Shown piece after piece: positions 14,193-21,302 of a stretch of DNA of 21,302 nucleotides. Both the position numbers and the translations under genes were made by a program. The notes under the pieces are model-generated. The model did no database searches and had not been told where the DNA came from. It saw nothing but the letters and a program-made list of their open reading frames with translations. Source of the DNA: Proteobacteria bacterium SG_bin9 (GTDB taxonomy: Bacteria > Pseudomonadota > Alphaproteobacteria > Rhizobiales > Xanthobacteraceae); NCBI GenBank assembly GCA_002083525.1, contig LWDM01000047.1:1502-22803 (forward strand). The letters are read 5' to 3'. The first letter of the stretch is position 1, and each line of letters opens with the position of its first letter.

Positions 14193-14794
14193 TGCTTTTC
14201 GGCTCCGGCGTCGCCGCACAGCCTTGCGTGCAGCGCTTCGGCACACTCCTCCACGATCTTCTCATGCGGAACGTCGCGCGACAGGATTTCGATATCGGCC
14301 TGCTGGTAGAACGGCGTGCGCTCCGCAAGCAACCGCTCGATCGTCGCAGCCGGATCGGCGGTCTGCAGCAGCGGCCGGTCGGCTCGGCGCTTGACGCGGC
14401 GAAGCACCACATCGGCATCGGCCCGCAGCCACAGCGAAATGCCGCGCCGGGCGATGCGCTCGCGCGTCTCCTGACGCAGGAACGCGCCGCCGCCGGTGGC
14501 GAGGATCGCCGGTCCGCTGTCGAGCAGACGCGCGATCACCCGCGCCTCACCGTCACGGAAATACGGCTCGCCATGCGCGGCAAAAATCTCCGGGATCGAC
14601 ATGCCGGCCGCCGCTTCGATTTCCTGATCCGCATCGACGAACGGCAGATGCAGCCGCGCCGCCAGCCGCCGCCCGATGGTCGATTTTCCCGCGCCCATCA
14701 TGCCAACGAGCACCACCGAGCGATCGCCGAGCGCACGCGTGATGTCCGCGTCTGCGGAGGAATGGACCTGCTGCGGGGGAGCCGTTTCCGTCAT
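14189..14794 (-). CDS. aroK: Shikimate kinase
   Basis: Phosphorylates shikimate at the 3-hydroxyl with ATP. The 201 residues contain Walker A GMMGAGKS at 31-38, the shikimate-binding Asp residues in FVDADQEIE (D54, D56), R80 in YFRDGEARV, the GGG of ATGGGAF at 101-103, and the lid arginine at about R140 in RADRPLL. The protein has an N-terminal extension of about 25 residues compared with E. coli AroK. The ATG at 14792-14794 is preceded by AGGTCGAG. It is the first gene of the aroK-aroB-corC-like string and is divergent from the 48-residue membrane peptide gene. Confidence 0.96.
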   Translation of the reverse strand: MTETAPPQQVHSSADADITRALGDRSVVLVGMMGAGKSTIGRRLAARLHLPFVDADQEIEAAAGMSIPEIFAAHGEPYFRDGEARVIARLLDSGPAILATGGGAFLRQETRERIARRGISLWLRADADVVLRRVKRRADRPLLQTADPAATIERLLAERTPFYQQADIEILSRDVPHEKIVEECAEALHARLCGDAGAEKQ

Positions 14795-14972
14795 CTCGAC
14801 CTGGTTGCCGCCACTGCGGCGCTTTGTCTTCCTATACTACCCCACCGCACCCCCTCGCCAGTGGCTGGGCTATGCCTGTTTGGCCACGTCTTGTTGGCCG
14901 TGCCTTGCCTTGGCGCAGCGAACATGTAGGTAGTCGCGGTGAGCGGTGCTCTTTTCGAAGCCGGTTGACGCC

Positions 14973-15119
14973 ATGCCAAGCCTGATTCGTTTTCTCACCG
15001 TCGTCGGCATCATCGGCGGCGTCATTTACGGAGGCATTTACGCCTTGGCCAACTATGTCCAGCCGAAGCCGCGCGAGATGACCGTCAGCGTTCCGCCCGA
15101 CCGGTTCCAGAAGAAGTAG
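14973..15119 (+). CDS. Small single-span membrane peptide, 48 residues
   Basis: Open frame of 48 residues starting MPSLIRFLTVVGIIGGVIYG. One hydrophobic segment (about 4-28) contains small-residue GG and GxxxG-like spacing, followed by a Pro/charged tail with PKPREM, SVPPDRF and terminal QKK. It should sit in the inner membrane with one span. The ATG at 14973 is 21 bp before xerD, counting from its TAG at 15117-15119 to the ATG at 15141, so the two are probably cotranscribed. Ordered hydrophobicity and a tail unlike random frames support a real gene. I recall similar short proteins upstream of xerD in Bradyrhizobium relatives. No function is known to me. Confidence 0.75.
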   Translation: MPSLIRFLTVVGIIGGVIYGGIYALANYVQPKPREMTVSVPPDRFQKK

Positions 15120-15140
15120 GTTTAAGGCTTGCGAGGCCCG

Positions 15141-16103
15141 ATGCCGGCTGCGAGACCCACCACCGACGCCAAGCTGACGACGCTGTTTCTCGACATGCTC
15201 GCCGCCGAGCAGGGCGCCGGCGACAACACACTCGCCGCTTACCGGCGCGATCTCGAAGACCTGTCCTCATTCCTGGGCGGCCGCAAGTCGAGCTTCGCCG
15301 CCGCTGGCACCGACGATCTGCGCGCGTTTCTCGCCGATCTCGATACCCGCGGCTTCAAGTCGGCGAGCGTGGCGCGGCGGCTCTCCGCTATTCGCCATCT
15401 CTATCGCTTCATGCTCAACGAGCGCATGCGGAAGGATGATCCGGCAGCCATCCTGTCCGGTCCGAAACGCGGCCGTGGCTTGCCGAAGGTGCTGTCGATC
15501 GCCGATGTCGATCGCCTGCTGGAGAAAGCGAAAGAACTCACTGAAGCGCCCGACCGCTCGCCGCTGCAGACGCTGCGCGGCAAGCGTCTCTCGTGCCTGC
15601 TGGAGGTTTTATACGCAACGGGTCTGCGCGTCTCCGAACTGGTATCGTTGCCGCTCTCGGCGGCGCGTCGCGACGCGCGCATGATCGCGGTGCGCGGAAA
15701 GGGCGACAAGGAGCGGCTCGTTCCGCTGAACGACGCCTCGAAACAATCGATGGCAGATTATCTCGCGGCGCTCGATCAATCGCGCAAGAGCAAGACATCG
15801 GGAACGGCAACGTCGAAGTGGCTGTTTCCATCATTCGGCGAAAGCGGTCACCTGTCGCGACAACACTTCGCCCGCGAGTTGAAGGATCTCGCCATCGCCG
15901 CTGGGCTCGCGCCGCGGCTCGTCAGCCCGCATGTGCTGCGTCACGCTTTCGCGAGTCACCTGCTGCACAACGGCGCCGACCTGCGCATCGTGCAAACGCT
16001 GCTCGGCCACACCGACATCTCGACCACACAGATTTATACCCATGTGGTGGAGGAGCGGCTGAAGAGCCTCGTGCGGGATTTGCACCCCCTGGCCGAGAAA
16101 TGA
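15141..16103 (+). CDS. xerD: Site-specific tyrosine recombinase XerD
   Basis: With XerC, resolves chromosome dimers at dif under FtsK control. The 320 residues have an N-terminal SAM-like core-binding domain (about 8-95, with NTLAAYRRDLEDL) and a C-terminal catalytic domain with the full tyrosine-recombinase set: R163 in ATGLRVSEL, K187 in RGKGDKER, H264 and R267 in HVLRHAF, H290 in LLGHTDI, and the nucleophile Y299 in TQIYTH. The ATG at 15141 with GAGG at 15133-15136 is preferred over a TTG at 15129. The position between a short membrane peptide gene and accA suggests the host XerD rather than a phage integrase, and nothing around it indicates a mobile element. Confidence 0.93.
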   Translation: MPAARPTTDAKLTTLFLDMLAAEQGAGDNTLAAYRRDLEDLSSFLGGRKSSFAAAGTDDLRAFLADLDTRGFKSASVARRLSAIRHLYRFMLNERMRKDDPAAILSGPKRGRGLPKVLSIADVDRLLEKAKELTEAPDRSPLQTLRGKRLSCLLEVLYATGLRVSELVSLPLSAARRDARMIAVRGKGDKERLVPLNDASKQSMADYLAALDQSRKSKTSGTATSKWLFPSFGESGHLSRQHFARELKDLAIAAGLAPRLVSPHVLRHAFASHLLHNGADLRIVQTLLGHTDISTTQIYTHVVEERLKSLVRDLHPLAEK

Positions 16104-16272
16104 GCCGGCCGGTATTTCTGTCCTCACCAGCTTGACTTGAGGAACCCCTGAGGCCAGTTTCCGCCCGCTCGCGGACCCCGATGGTGGTCCTGTGCCGGCG
16201 GTTCGAGCTCGAGATCGGGCCTTAACCACCGTCGCAAGAAAGCCCTTACCATCAACAGCTTGTGCCGGGCTG

Positions 16273-16300
16273 CCGCAAAAACGGGAGTCCATTTTTGCGG
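16273..16300 (+). repeat. 9-bp palindrome just upstream of accA
   Basis: CCGCAAAAA (16273-16281) and TTTTTGCGG (16292-16300) are perfect inverted copies with a 10-nt loop, ending 23 bases before the accA ATG. The T run lies inside the stem and no T tract follows, so it is not a standard terminator for xerD. It could be an operator or a leader hairpin controlling accA. Confidence 0.5.
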
Positions 16301-16323
16301 AACAAGCGTTTATCTTCCTCTCA

Positions 16324-17286
16324 ATGCCGGACCCGATGCGAAGCTATCTCGATTTTGAAAAACCCGTCGCTGAACTCGACGCCAAGGTCGATGAACTGCG
16401 CGCGCTCGCGGCAGGTGGCAGCGACATCGGCGACGAAATCACGCGCCTCGAAGAAAAAGCGTCGCAATCGCTCAACGAGCTCTATGCCAATTTGACGCCG
16501 TGGCAGAAGACGCAGGTCGCGCGGCATCCGCAGCGTCCGCATTGCGTCGATTACATTCAGGGATTGATCACCGACTTCACGCCGCTCGCCGGTGATCGCA
16601 AGTTCGGCGACGACGAAGCGCTCGTCGGCGGCTTCGGCCGTTTCGGCGGCGAGAGCATCTGCGTCATTGGTCAGGAAAAAGGCTCAACCACCGAAAGCCG
16701 GCTCAAGCACAATTTCGGCATGGCGCGCCCCGAGGGTTACCGCAAGGCCGTGCGGCTGATGGAAATGGCCGATCATTTCGGCATTCCGGTGCTCTCGCTG
16801 GTCGACACCGCAGGTGCTTATCCCGGCATCGGCGCGGAAGAACGCGGCCAAGCTGAAGCGATCGCGCGCTCCACCGAAGCCTGCCTCAATCTCGGCGTTC
16901 CCAACGTCTCGATCGTCATCGGCGAAGGCGGCTCAGGCGGCGCGATCGCCATCGCAACCGCCAATCGTGTGCTGATGCTCGAGCACGCCGTCTACAGCGT
17001 AATCTCACCCGAGGGCGCGGCATCGATCCTGTGGCGCGACGCGAGCAAGGCGCAGGACGCCGCCGTGAACATGAAGATCACGGCGCAGGATCTGATGCGC
17101 TTCGGTGTGATCGACAGCATTCTCAAGGAACCGCCAGGGGGAGCGCATCGCGACCCGCAAGCCATGATCGCAACAGCCGGCGAAGCGGTCAGCAACGCCC
17201 TCGACGAATTGCGCCACCTGGACCCTGCGACCGTGCGCAATCAGCGACGACAGAAATTCCTGAATATCGGCCGCAAGCTCGCCTGA
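16324..17286 (+). CDS. accA: Acetyl-CoA carboxylase carboxyltransferase subunit alpha
   Basis: Half of the carboxyltransferase that moves the carboxyl group from biotin to acetyl-CoA, giving malonyl-CoA for fatty acid synthesis. The 320 residues begin MPDPMRSYLDFEKPVAELD and contain the crotonase-fold core: HPQRPHCVDYIQ at 68-79, FRFGGE-like GFGRFGGESICVIGQEKG near 103-120, VDTAGAYPGIGAEERGQAEAI at 160-180, and GEGGSGGAIAI at 200-210. The ATG at 16324 gives the usual length; an upstream open frame to 16192 has no family likeness. No Shine-Dalgarno sequence is evident. accD is not in the window. Confidence 0.97.
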   Translation: MPDPMRSYLDFEKPVAELDAKVDELRALAAGGSDIGDEITRLEEKASQSLNELYANLTPWQKTQVARHPQRPHCVDYIQGLITDFTPLAGDRKFGDDEALVGGFGRFGGESICVIGQEKGSTTESRLKHNFGMARPEGYRKAVRLMEMADHFGIPVLSLVDTAGAYPGIGAEERGQAEAIARSTEACLNLGVPNVSIVIGEGGSGGAIAIATANRVLMLEHAVYSVISPEGAASILWRDASKAQDAAVNMKITAQDLMRFGVIDSILKEPPGGAHRDPQAMIATAGEAVSNALDELRHLDPATVRNQRRQKFLNIGRKLA

Positions 17287-17591
17287 TTTCGCGGCTTAAC
17301 GTCTCGCATGACGCGAGACACCCCAAGTTCAGTGCAAGTTCCTGCAAGAATTGATGAAGAACAGCCGAAGTTGAATTGGGGCTTTTTCTGGGCACATACA
17401 TCGCGCAGACCCCGGTACCACGGCCGCGAATATTTACGATCAATTTACTATCAGCCGCGCGGGACTCGCAGCCGAAGCCCCTTCAGCTTGCGAGCCGGGG
17501 GGCTTAAGGATAATAATTATTCAATTGCTTCACATTATTGGATGCTATTCCCGGAGGACGGGGCCTTCCCCGTGAAGCACGGAGTTCGGTT
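17287..17591. other. 305-bp hairpin-rich, relatively AT-rich intergenic region
   Basis: No gene seen. Three stem-loops occur in order: 17301-17319 (GTCTCGC/GCGAGAC, 5-nt loop, just after accA), 17465-17494 (CTCGCA/TGCGAG outer arms plus GC and GAAG/CTTC inner pairs, about 12 pairs with one mismatch and one bulge), and 17558-17573 (ACGGGG/CCCCGT with a CCTT loop) directly before the ribosome site of the next gene. Between them the DNA is visibly AT-rich (e.g. near 17435-17460 and 17510-17540). None has a proper T tract. No promoter could be assigned with confidence. Confidence 0.6.
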
Positions 17592-19088
17592 TTGATTTCA
17601 CGCTCGCTGGCTCGTGCGCTGACGACGTCCGCTCTTCTGGCAGCGGGCGTGGTTCTGGCTGGCTGCGACAGCGAGACGCTTCAAACCAACGCCAAGGCGT
17701 TGCGGCCGATCCCCGACAAGCTCGTCGCCGAAATTCAGAAGAAAGACATGGACACGCAGTCGCCGATGCTGGTGCGGCTGTTCAAGCAGGAGTCCGAGCT
17801 CGAGGTCTGGAAGCTGAATCGTTCGGGACAGTACGACCTGCTGAAGACCTATCCGATCTGCCGCTGGTCCGGCGACCTCGGCCCGAAGGTCAAGGAAGGC
17901 GACCGCCAGGCGCCGGAAGGCTTCTACAACATCACGCCCGCGCAGATGAACCCGCAGTCGCAGTTCTATCTTGCGTTCAACATGGGCTATCCGAACGCGT
18001 TCGATAAGGCGCTCGGCCGCACCGGCTCGCAGCTCATGGTGCATGGCGACTGCTCGTCGCGCGGCTGCTACGCCATGACCGACGAACAGATCACCGAGAT
18101 CTACGCGCTCGGCCGCGAGTCATTCTTCGGCGGCCAGCGCGCATTCCAGGTGCAAGCCTATCCGTTCCGCATGACGCCGCAGAACATGGCGAAGCATCGC
18201 GGCAGCCCGCACATGCCGTTCTGGCGCATGATCAAGCAGGGCTACGATCATTTCGAGGTGACGCGGCAGGAGCCGAAGGTCGACGTCTGCGACAAGCGCT
18301 ACGTGTTCGATGCACAGCAGCCCGCGAACTCGACCAAGCCGCTGAACTTCCGCCCCGAGGCGGCGTGCCCGGCTTACGAAATCCCGGCCGAAATTGCCGA
18401 CGCCGTGCGCGACAAGCAGCGCCAGGACGAGGTCAAGACCGCCGAACTGATCTCGCGCGGCACGCCGACGGCGCGTTCGCGTGCCGGCATCGACGGCGGC
18501 ATGCATCCGGTGTTCGCCAACAAGCTGCCGAACTCCGATCAGATCGCGATGCCGGACAAGGATACGGCTTACGCAGTCGCGTCGTATTCGTCCGCCCCGG
18601 GCACGATCCCCTCGCACGTCAATCCGCCGCGCTCGCCGGATCAGCCGGCGCCCTTGATCAACGCCATGTCGCCGACTGGCGAGAGCGAACCTTACGTTGC
18701 TGTTCCAGCCGGCGCGGCTCGCGCGGCGGCGCCTGCCACAGTGACCGCTTCGGCAAAGCCTACTGCTCCTGCACCGGCAGCAGCTGAGAAGCCCGGCTTC
18801 TTCGCAAGTATGGCCGAGCGGGTGGGCCTGCGCAGCGCACCCGAGCCGAAGCCGCTGCCGCCGGCACCCACGCCGGCGCAGAAGAAAGACACGAGCAAGC
18901 TTGTTGCGTCCAAGCCTGCCGCTCCGCCAGCACCGAAGCCGGCCGTCGCTGCAGCGGACAAACCTGCATCGACGCAATCGCAGCAGGCAACCGCTCCGGC
19001 GCAATCGTCGTCGCAGCAATCGATCGCCGGTGCACAGCCGGTCGTACAGGGCAGCTCGTTCGAAAGCCGCTGGACTAACTTCCGCTAA
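17592..19088 (+). CDS. DpaA/YafK-like L,D-transpeptidase-fold lipoprotein
   Basis: Protein of 498 residues starting at TTG 17592, with GGAG at 17581-17584 seven bases upstream; no in-frame ATG or GTG fits before the signal peptide. The N-terminus is a lipoprotein signal with lipobox LAGC, so C25 would be lipidated. A YkuD-type domain follows at about 50-210, with catalytic motif HGDCSSRGCYAMTDEQ, H151 and C159. The HGxCxxxGCYAMTD pattern is that of E. coli YafK (DpaA), which removes Braun lipoprotein from peptidoglycan, rather than classical cross-linking enzymes. After about residue 380 the protein is a Pro/Ala/Lys-rich linker, which may span the periplasm. It is convergent with the GST gene. 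Confidence 0.88.
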   Translation: MISRSLARALTTSALLAAGVVLAGCDSETLQTNAKALRPIPDKLVAEIQKKDMDTQSPMLVRLFKQESELEVWKLNRSGQYDLLKTYPICRWSGDLGPKVKEGDRQAPEGFYNITPAQMNPQSQFYLAFNMGYPNAFDKALGRTGSQLMVHGDCSSRGCYAMTDEQITEIYALGRESFFGGQRAFQVQAYPFRMTPQNMAKHRGSPHMPFWRMIKQGYDHFEVTRQEPKVDVCDKRYVFDAQQPANSTKPLNFRPEAACPAYEIPAEIADAVRDKQRQDEVKTAELISRGTPTARSRAGIDGGMHPVFANKLPNSDQIAMPDKDTAYAVASYSSAPGTIPSHVNPPRSPDQPAPLINAMSPTGESEPYVAVPAGAARAAAPATVTASAKPTAPAPAAAEKPGFFASMAERVGLRSAPEPKPLPPAPTPAQKKDTSKLVASKPAAPPAPKPAVAAADKPASTQSQQATAPAQSSSQQSIAGAQPVVQGSSFESRWTNFR

Positions 19089-19100
19089 GCGCGCTCAGCG

Positions 19101-19751
19101 CTATGCAGGTTCGGCTTCTCGCATTTCCATCATCGTCTTGAACGCCGGACGCGCATGGCACGCCGCGAGCCACGCCTTCACTCGTGGTGCAGCCTCGAAC
19201 AGCTCCAGCGCAGGCATCGCATAGCGCATGACCTCGGCCAGGTTGATGTCGGCAACGGTGAAGCGTCCGCCGACCAGATAACCGGACGCCGCAAGCACGT
19301 CATCCAGCACCTTGAACGGCCCGCGCAGCGCGTCGATCGCTGCCATCGCCTTGCCTTCGTCGCGCTGCTCCGCCTTGCCGGCCCTGTGCGTCAGGACGGC
19401 GAGCGAGTGCGGCTCGACCTCTGTCGCCGCCCACAACGCCCACATGCTCATCTGCCCGTCTTCCTTGACGTCTGCGGGAGCGAGCGAACCGCCATGCTTC
19501 TTCGCAAGATACAAATTGATGGCGAGCGACTCGTTCAGCACGAGACCGTCATCATCGATCGCCGGAATATGCCCGCTCGGATTGACCTTCAGGAATTCAG
19601 GCGAGCGGGTGTGCAGACCGTCGAATGAGTCGGGATCGGCGAGCCGATAGGCCTGCATGATCGGCACCTGTTTGAAGGGAATGCCAAGTTCATGCGCAAG
19701 CCAGACATTGCGCGACGCCCGTGAACGGCAAACTCCGTAGATCGTCAGCAT
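19101..19751 (-). CDS. Glutathione S-transferase family protein
   Basis: Cytosolic GST fold, 216 residues. The N-terminal thioredoxin-like domain (1-83) starts MLTIYGVCRSRASRNVWLAH and has the glutathione-binding NPSGHIPAI at 57-65 and NESLAINLYLA at 73-83. The helical C-terminal domain contains the ADINLAEV signature of the N-capping box region. S10 or C8 could serve as the catalytic residue; the choice decides between transferase and reductase-type chemistry and cannot be settled here. The ATG at 19749-19751 has GGAGAAGG at 19755-19762. A candidate promoter lies at 19783-19811. The substrate is unknown. Confidence 0.92.
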   Translation of the reverse strand: MLTIYGVCRSRASRNVWLAHELGIPFKQVPIMQAYRLADPDSFDGLHTRSPEFLKVNPSGHIPAIDDDGLVLNESLAINLYLAKKHGGSLAPADVKEDGQMSMWALWAATEVEPHSLAVLTHRAGKAEQRDEGKAMAAIDALRGPFKVLDDVLAASGYLVGGRFTVADINLAEVMRYAMPALELFEAAPRVKAWLAACHARPAFKTMMEMREAEPA

Positions 19752-19782
19752 GAACCTTCTCCGTTGAGCGCTGGCGCTCCAT

Positions 19783-19811
19783 CTCATACGCGAGCAATCG
19801 CCTGCGCTCAA
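19783..19811 (-). promoter_or_regulatory. Candidate promoter and dyad for the GST gene
   Basis: On the minus strand, TTGAGC (19806-19811) and TATGAG (19783-19788) are 17 nt apart, four of six consensus matches each. Just downstream, GAGCGC (19766-19771) and GCGCTC (19774-19779) form a perfect 6-bp dyad with a 2-bp centre, between the predicted start and the ribosome site. The -35 begins right after the secA terminator. Confidence 0.5.
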
Positions 19812-19841
19812 AGAAAAAGGCCGGTCAACCGACCGGCCTTT
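19811..19841 (-). terminator. Intrinsic terminator of secA
   Basis: On the minus strand, AAA then GGCCGGTC (19831-19838), a 4-nt loop, GACCGGCC (19819-19826) and a TTTTTCTTT tail. The 8-bp perfect GC-rich stem with a T tract is the strongest terminator in the window. It lies 27 bp after the secA stop and isolates the GST gene. Confidence 0.93.
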
Positions 19842-19867
19842 CGTTTGTCGCAAGCATTGCAGACGGC

Positions 19868-21302
<1,435 letters not shown>

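Noticed and set aside
15141..16103. Tyrosine recombinase as a sign of a genomic island or integron
   Set aside because: No tRNA, att repeats or cargo genes are near it, and its features and setting between the small membrane peptide gene and accA fit the host XerD.
16130..16165. GGAAC near 16141 as an EcfG (general stress sigma) promoter for accA
   Set aside because: No CGTT-type -10 element is present at the required 16-17 nt spacing.
19088..19102. AGCGC/GCGCT stem between the convergent lipoprotein and GST genes as a terminator
   Set aside because: Only five base pairs with no T tract on either strand; too weak to call.

Overview
The window is a gene-dense stretch of an alphaproteobacterial chromosome, most like the Nitrobacteraceae/Bradyrhizobiaceae (Bradyrhizobium, Afipia, Rhodopseudomonas, Nitrobacter). 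This rests on protein features and gene neighbourhoods: FdxA downstream of an S4 protein and a SUV3-like helicase, CobS-CobT of aerobic cobalamin synthesis, a J-domain gene divergent from BolA, and a shikimate kinase / dehydroquinate synthase / CorC string. GC content is high (estimated by eye). I see no insertion sequence, prophage, CRISPR array, tRNA or rRNA. The genus is an inference.

Layout, left to right. (1) 1-3965, minus strand: SUV3-like helicase, Hsp15-like S4 RNA-binding protein, and 7Fe ferredoxin FdxA (cut by the left edge). (2) 3966-4407: a 442-bp gap that probably holds the helicase promoter and a long leader. (3) 4408-5295, minus: exported DUF3108 protein, divergent from rpmB (5540-5830, plus), which has a clear promoter and an intrinsic terminator. 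(4) 5907-9877, minus: cobS, cobT and a periplasmic phytase-like protein, closely spaced and probably one operon. (5) 10103-10624, plus: a DUF1801 protein. (6) 10638-11676: a J-domain protein and a BolA protein, divergently transcribed. (7) 11692-14794, minus: aroK, aroB and a CorC-type membrane protein, joined by 4-nt stop/start overlaps. (8) 14973-17286, plus: a 48-residue membrane peptide, xerD and accA. (9) 17592-19088, plus: a DpaA/YafK-like L,D-transpeptidase-fold lipoprotein with a TTG start. (10) 19101-19751, minus: a glutathione S-transferase. (11) 19868 to the right edge, minus: the C-terminal half of SecA, with a strong terminator.

Most genes are housekeeping: translation (rpmB), protein export (secA), fatty acid synthesis (accA), aromatic amino acids (aroK, aroB), chromosome dimer resolution (xerD) and cobalt insertion into cobalamin (cobS, cobT). 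I found no convincing undescribed defence or mobile system. The most interesting leads are the helicase with its long charged tail beside an S4 protein, the lipoprotein form of a DpaA-like enzyme behind a hairpin-rich leader, the coupling of a periplasmic phytase-like protein to cobaltochelatase genes, a J-domain protein with a Cys/His cluster facing BolA across an inverted repeat, and the short membrane peptide before xerD.
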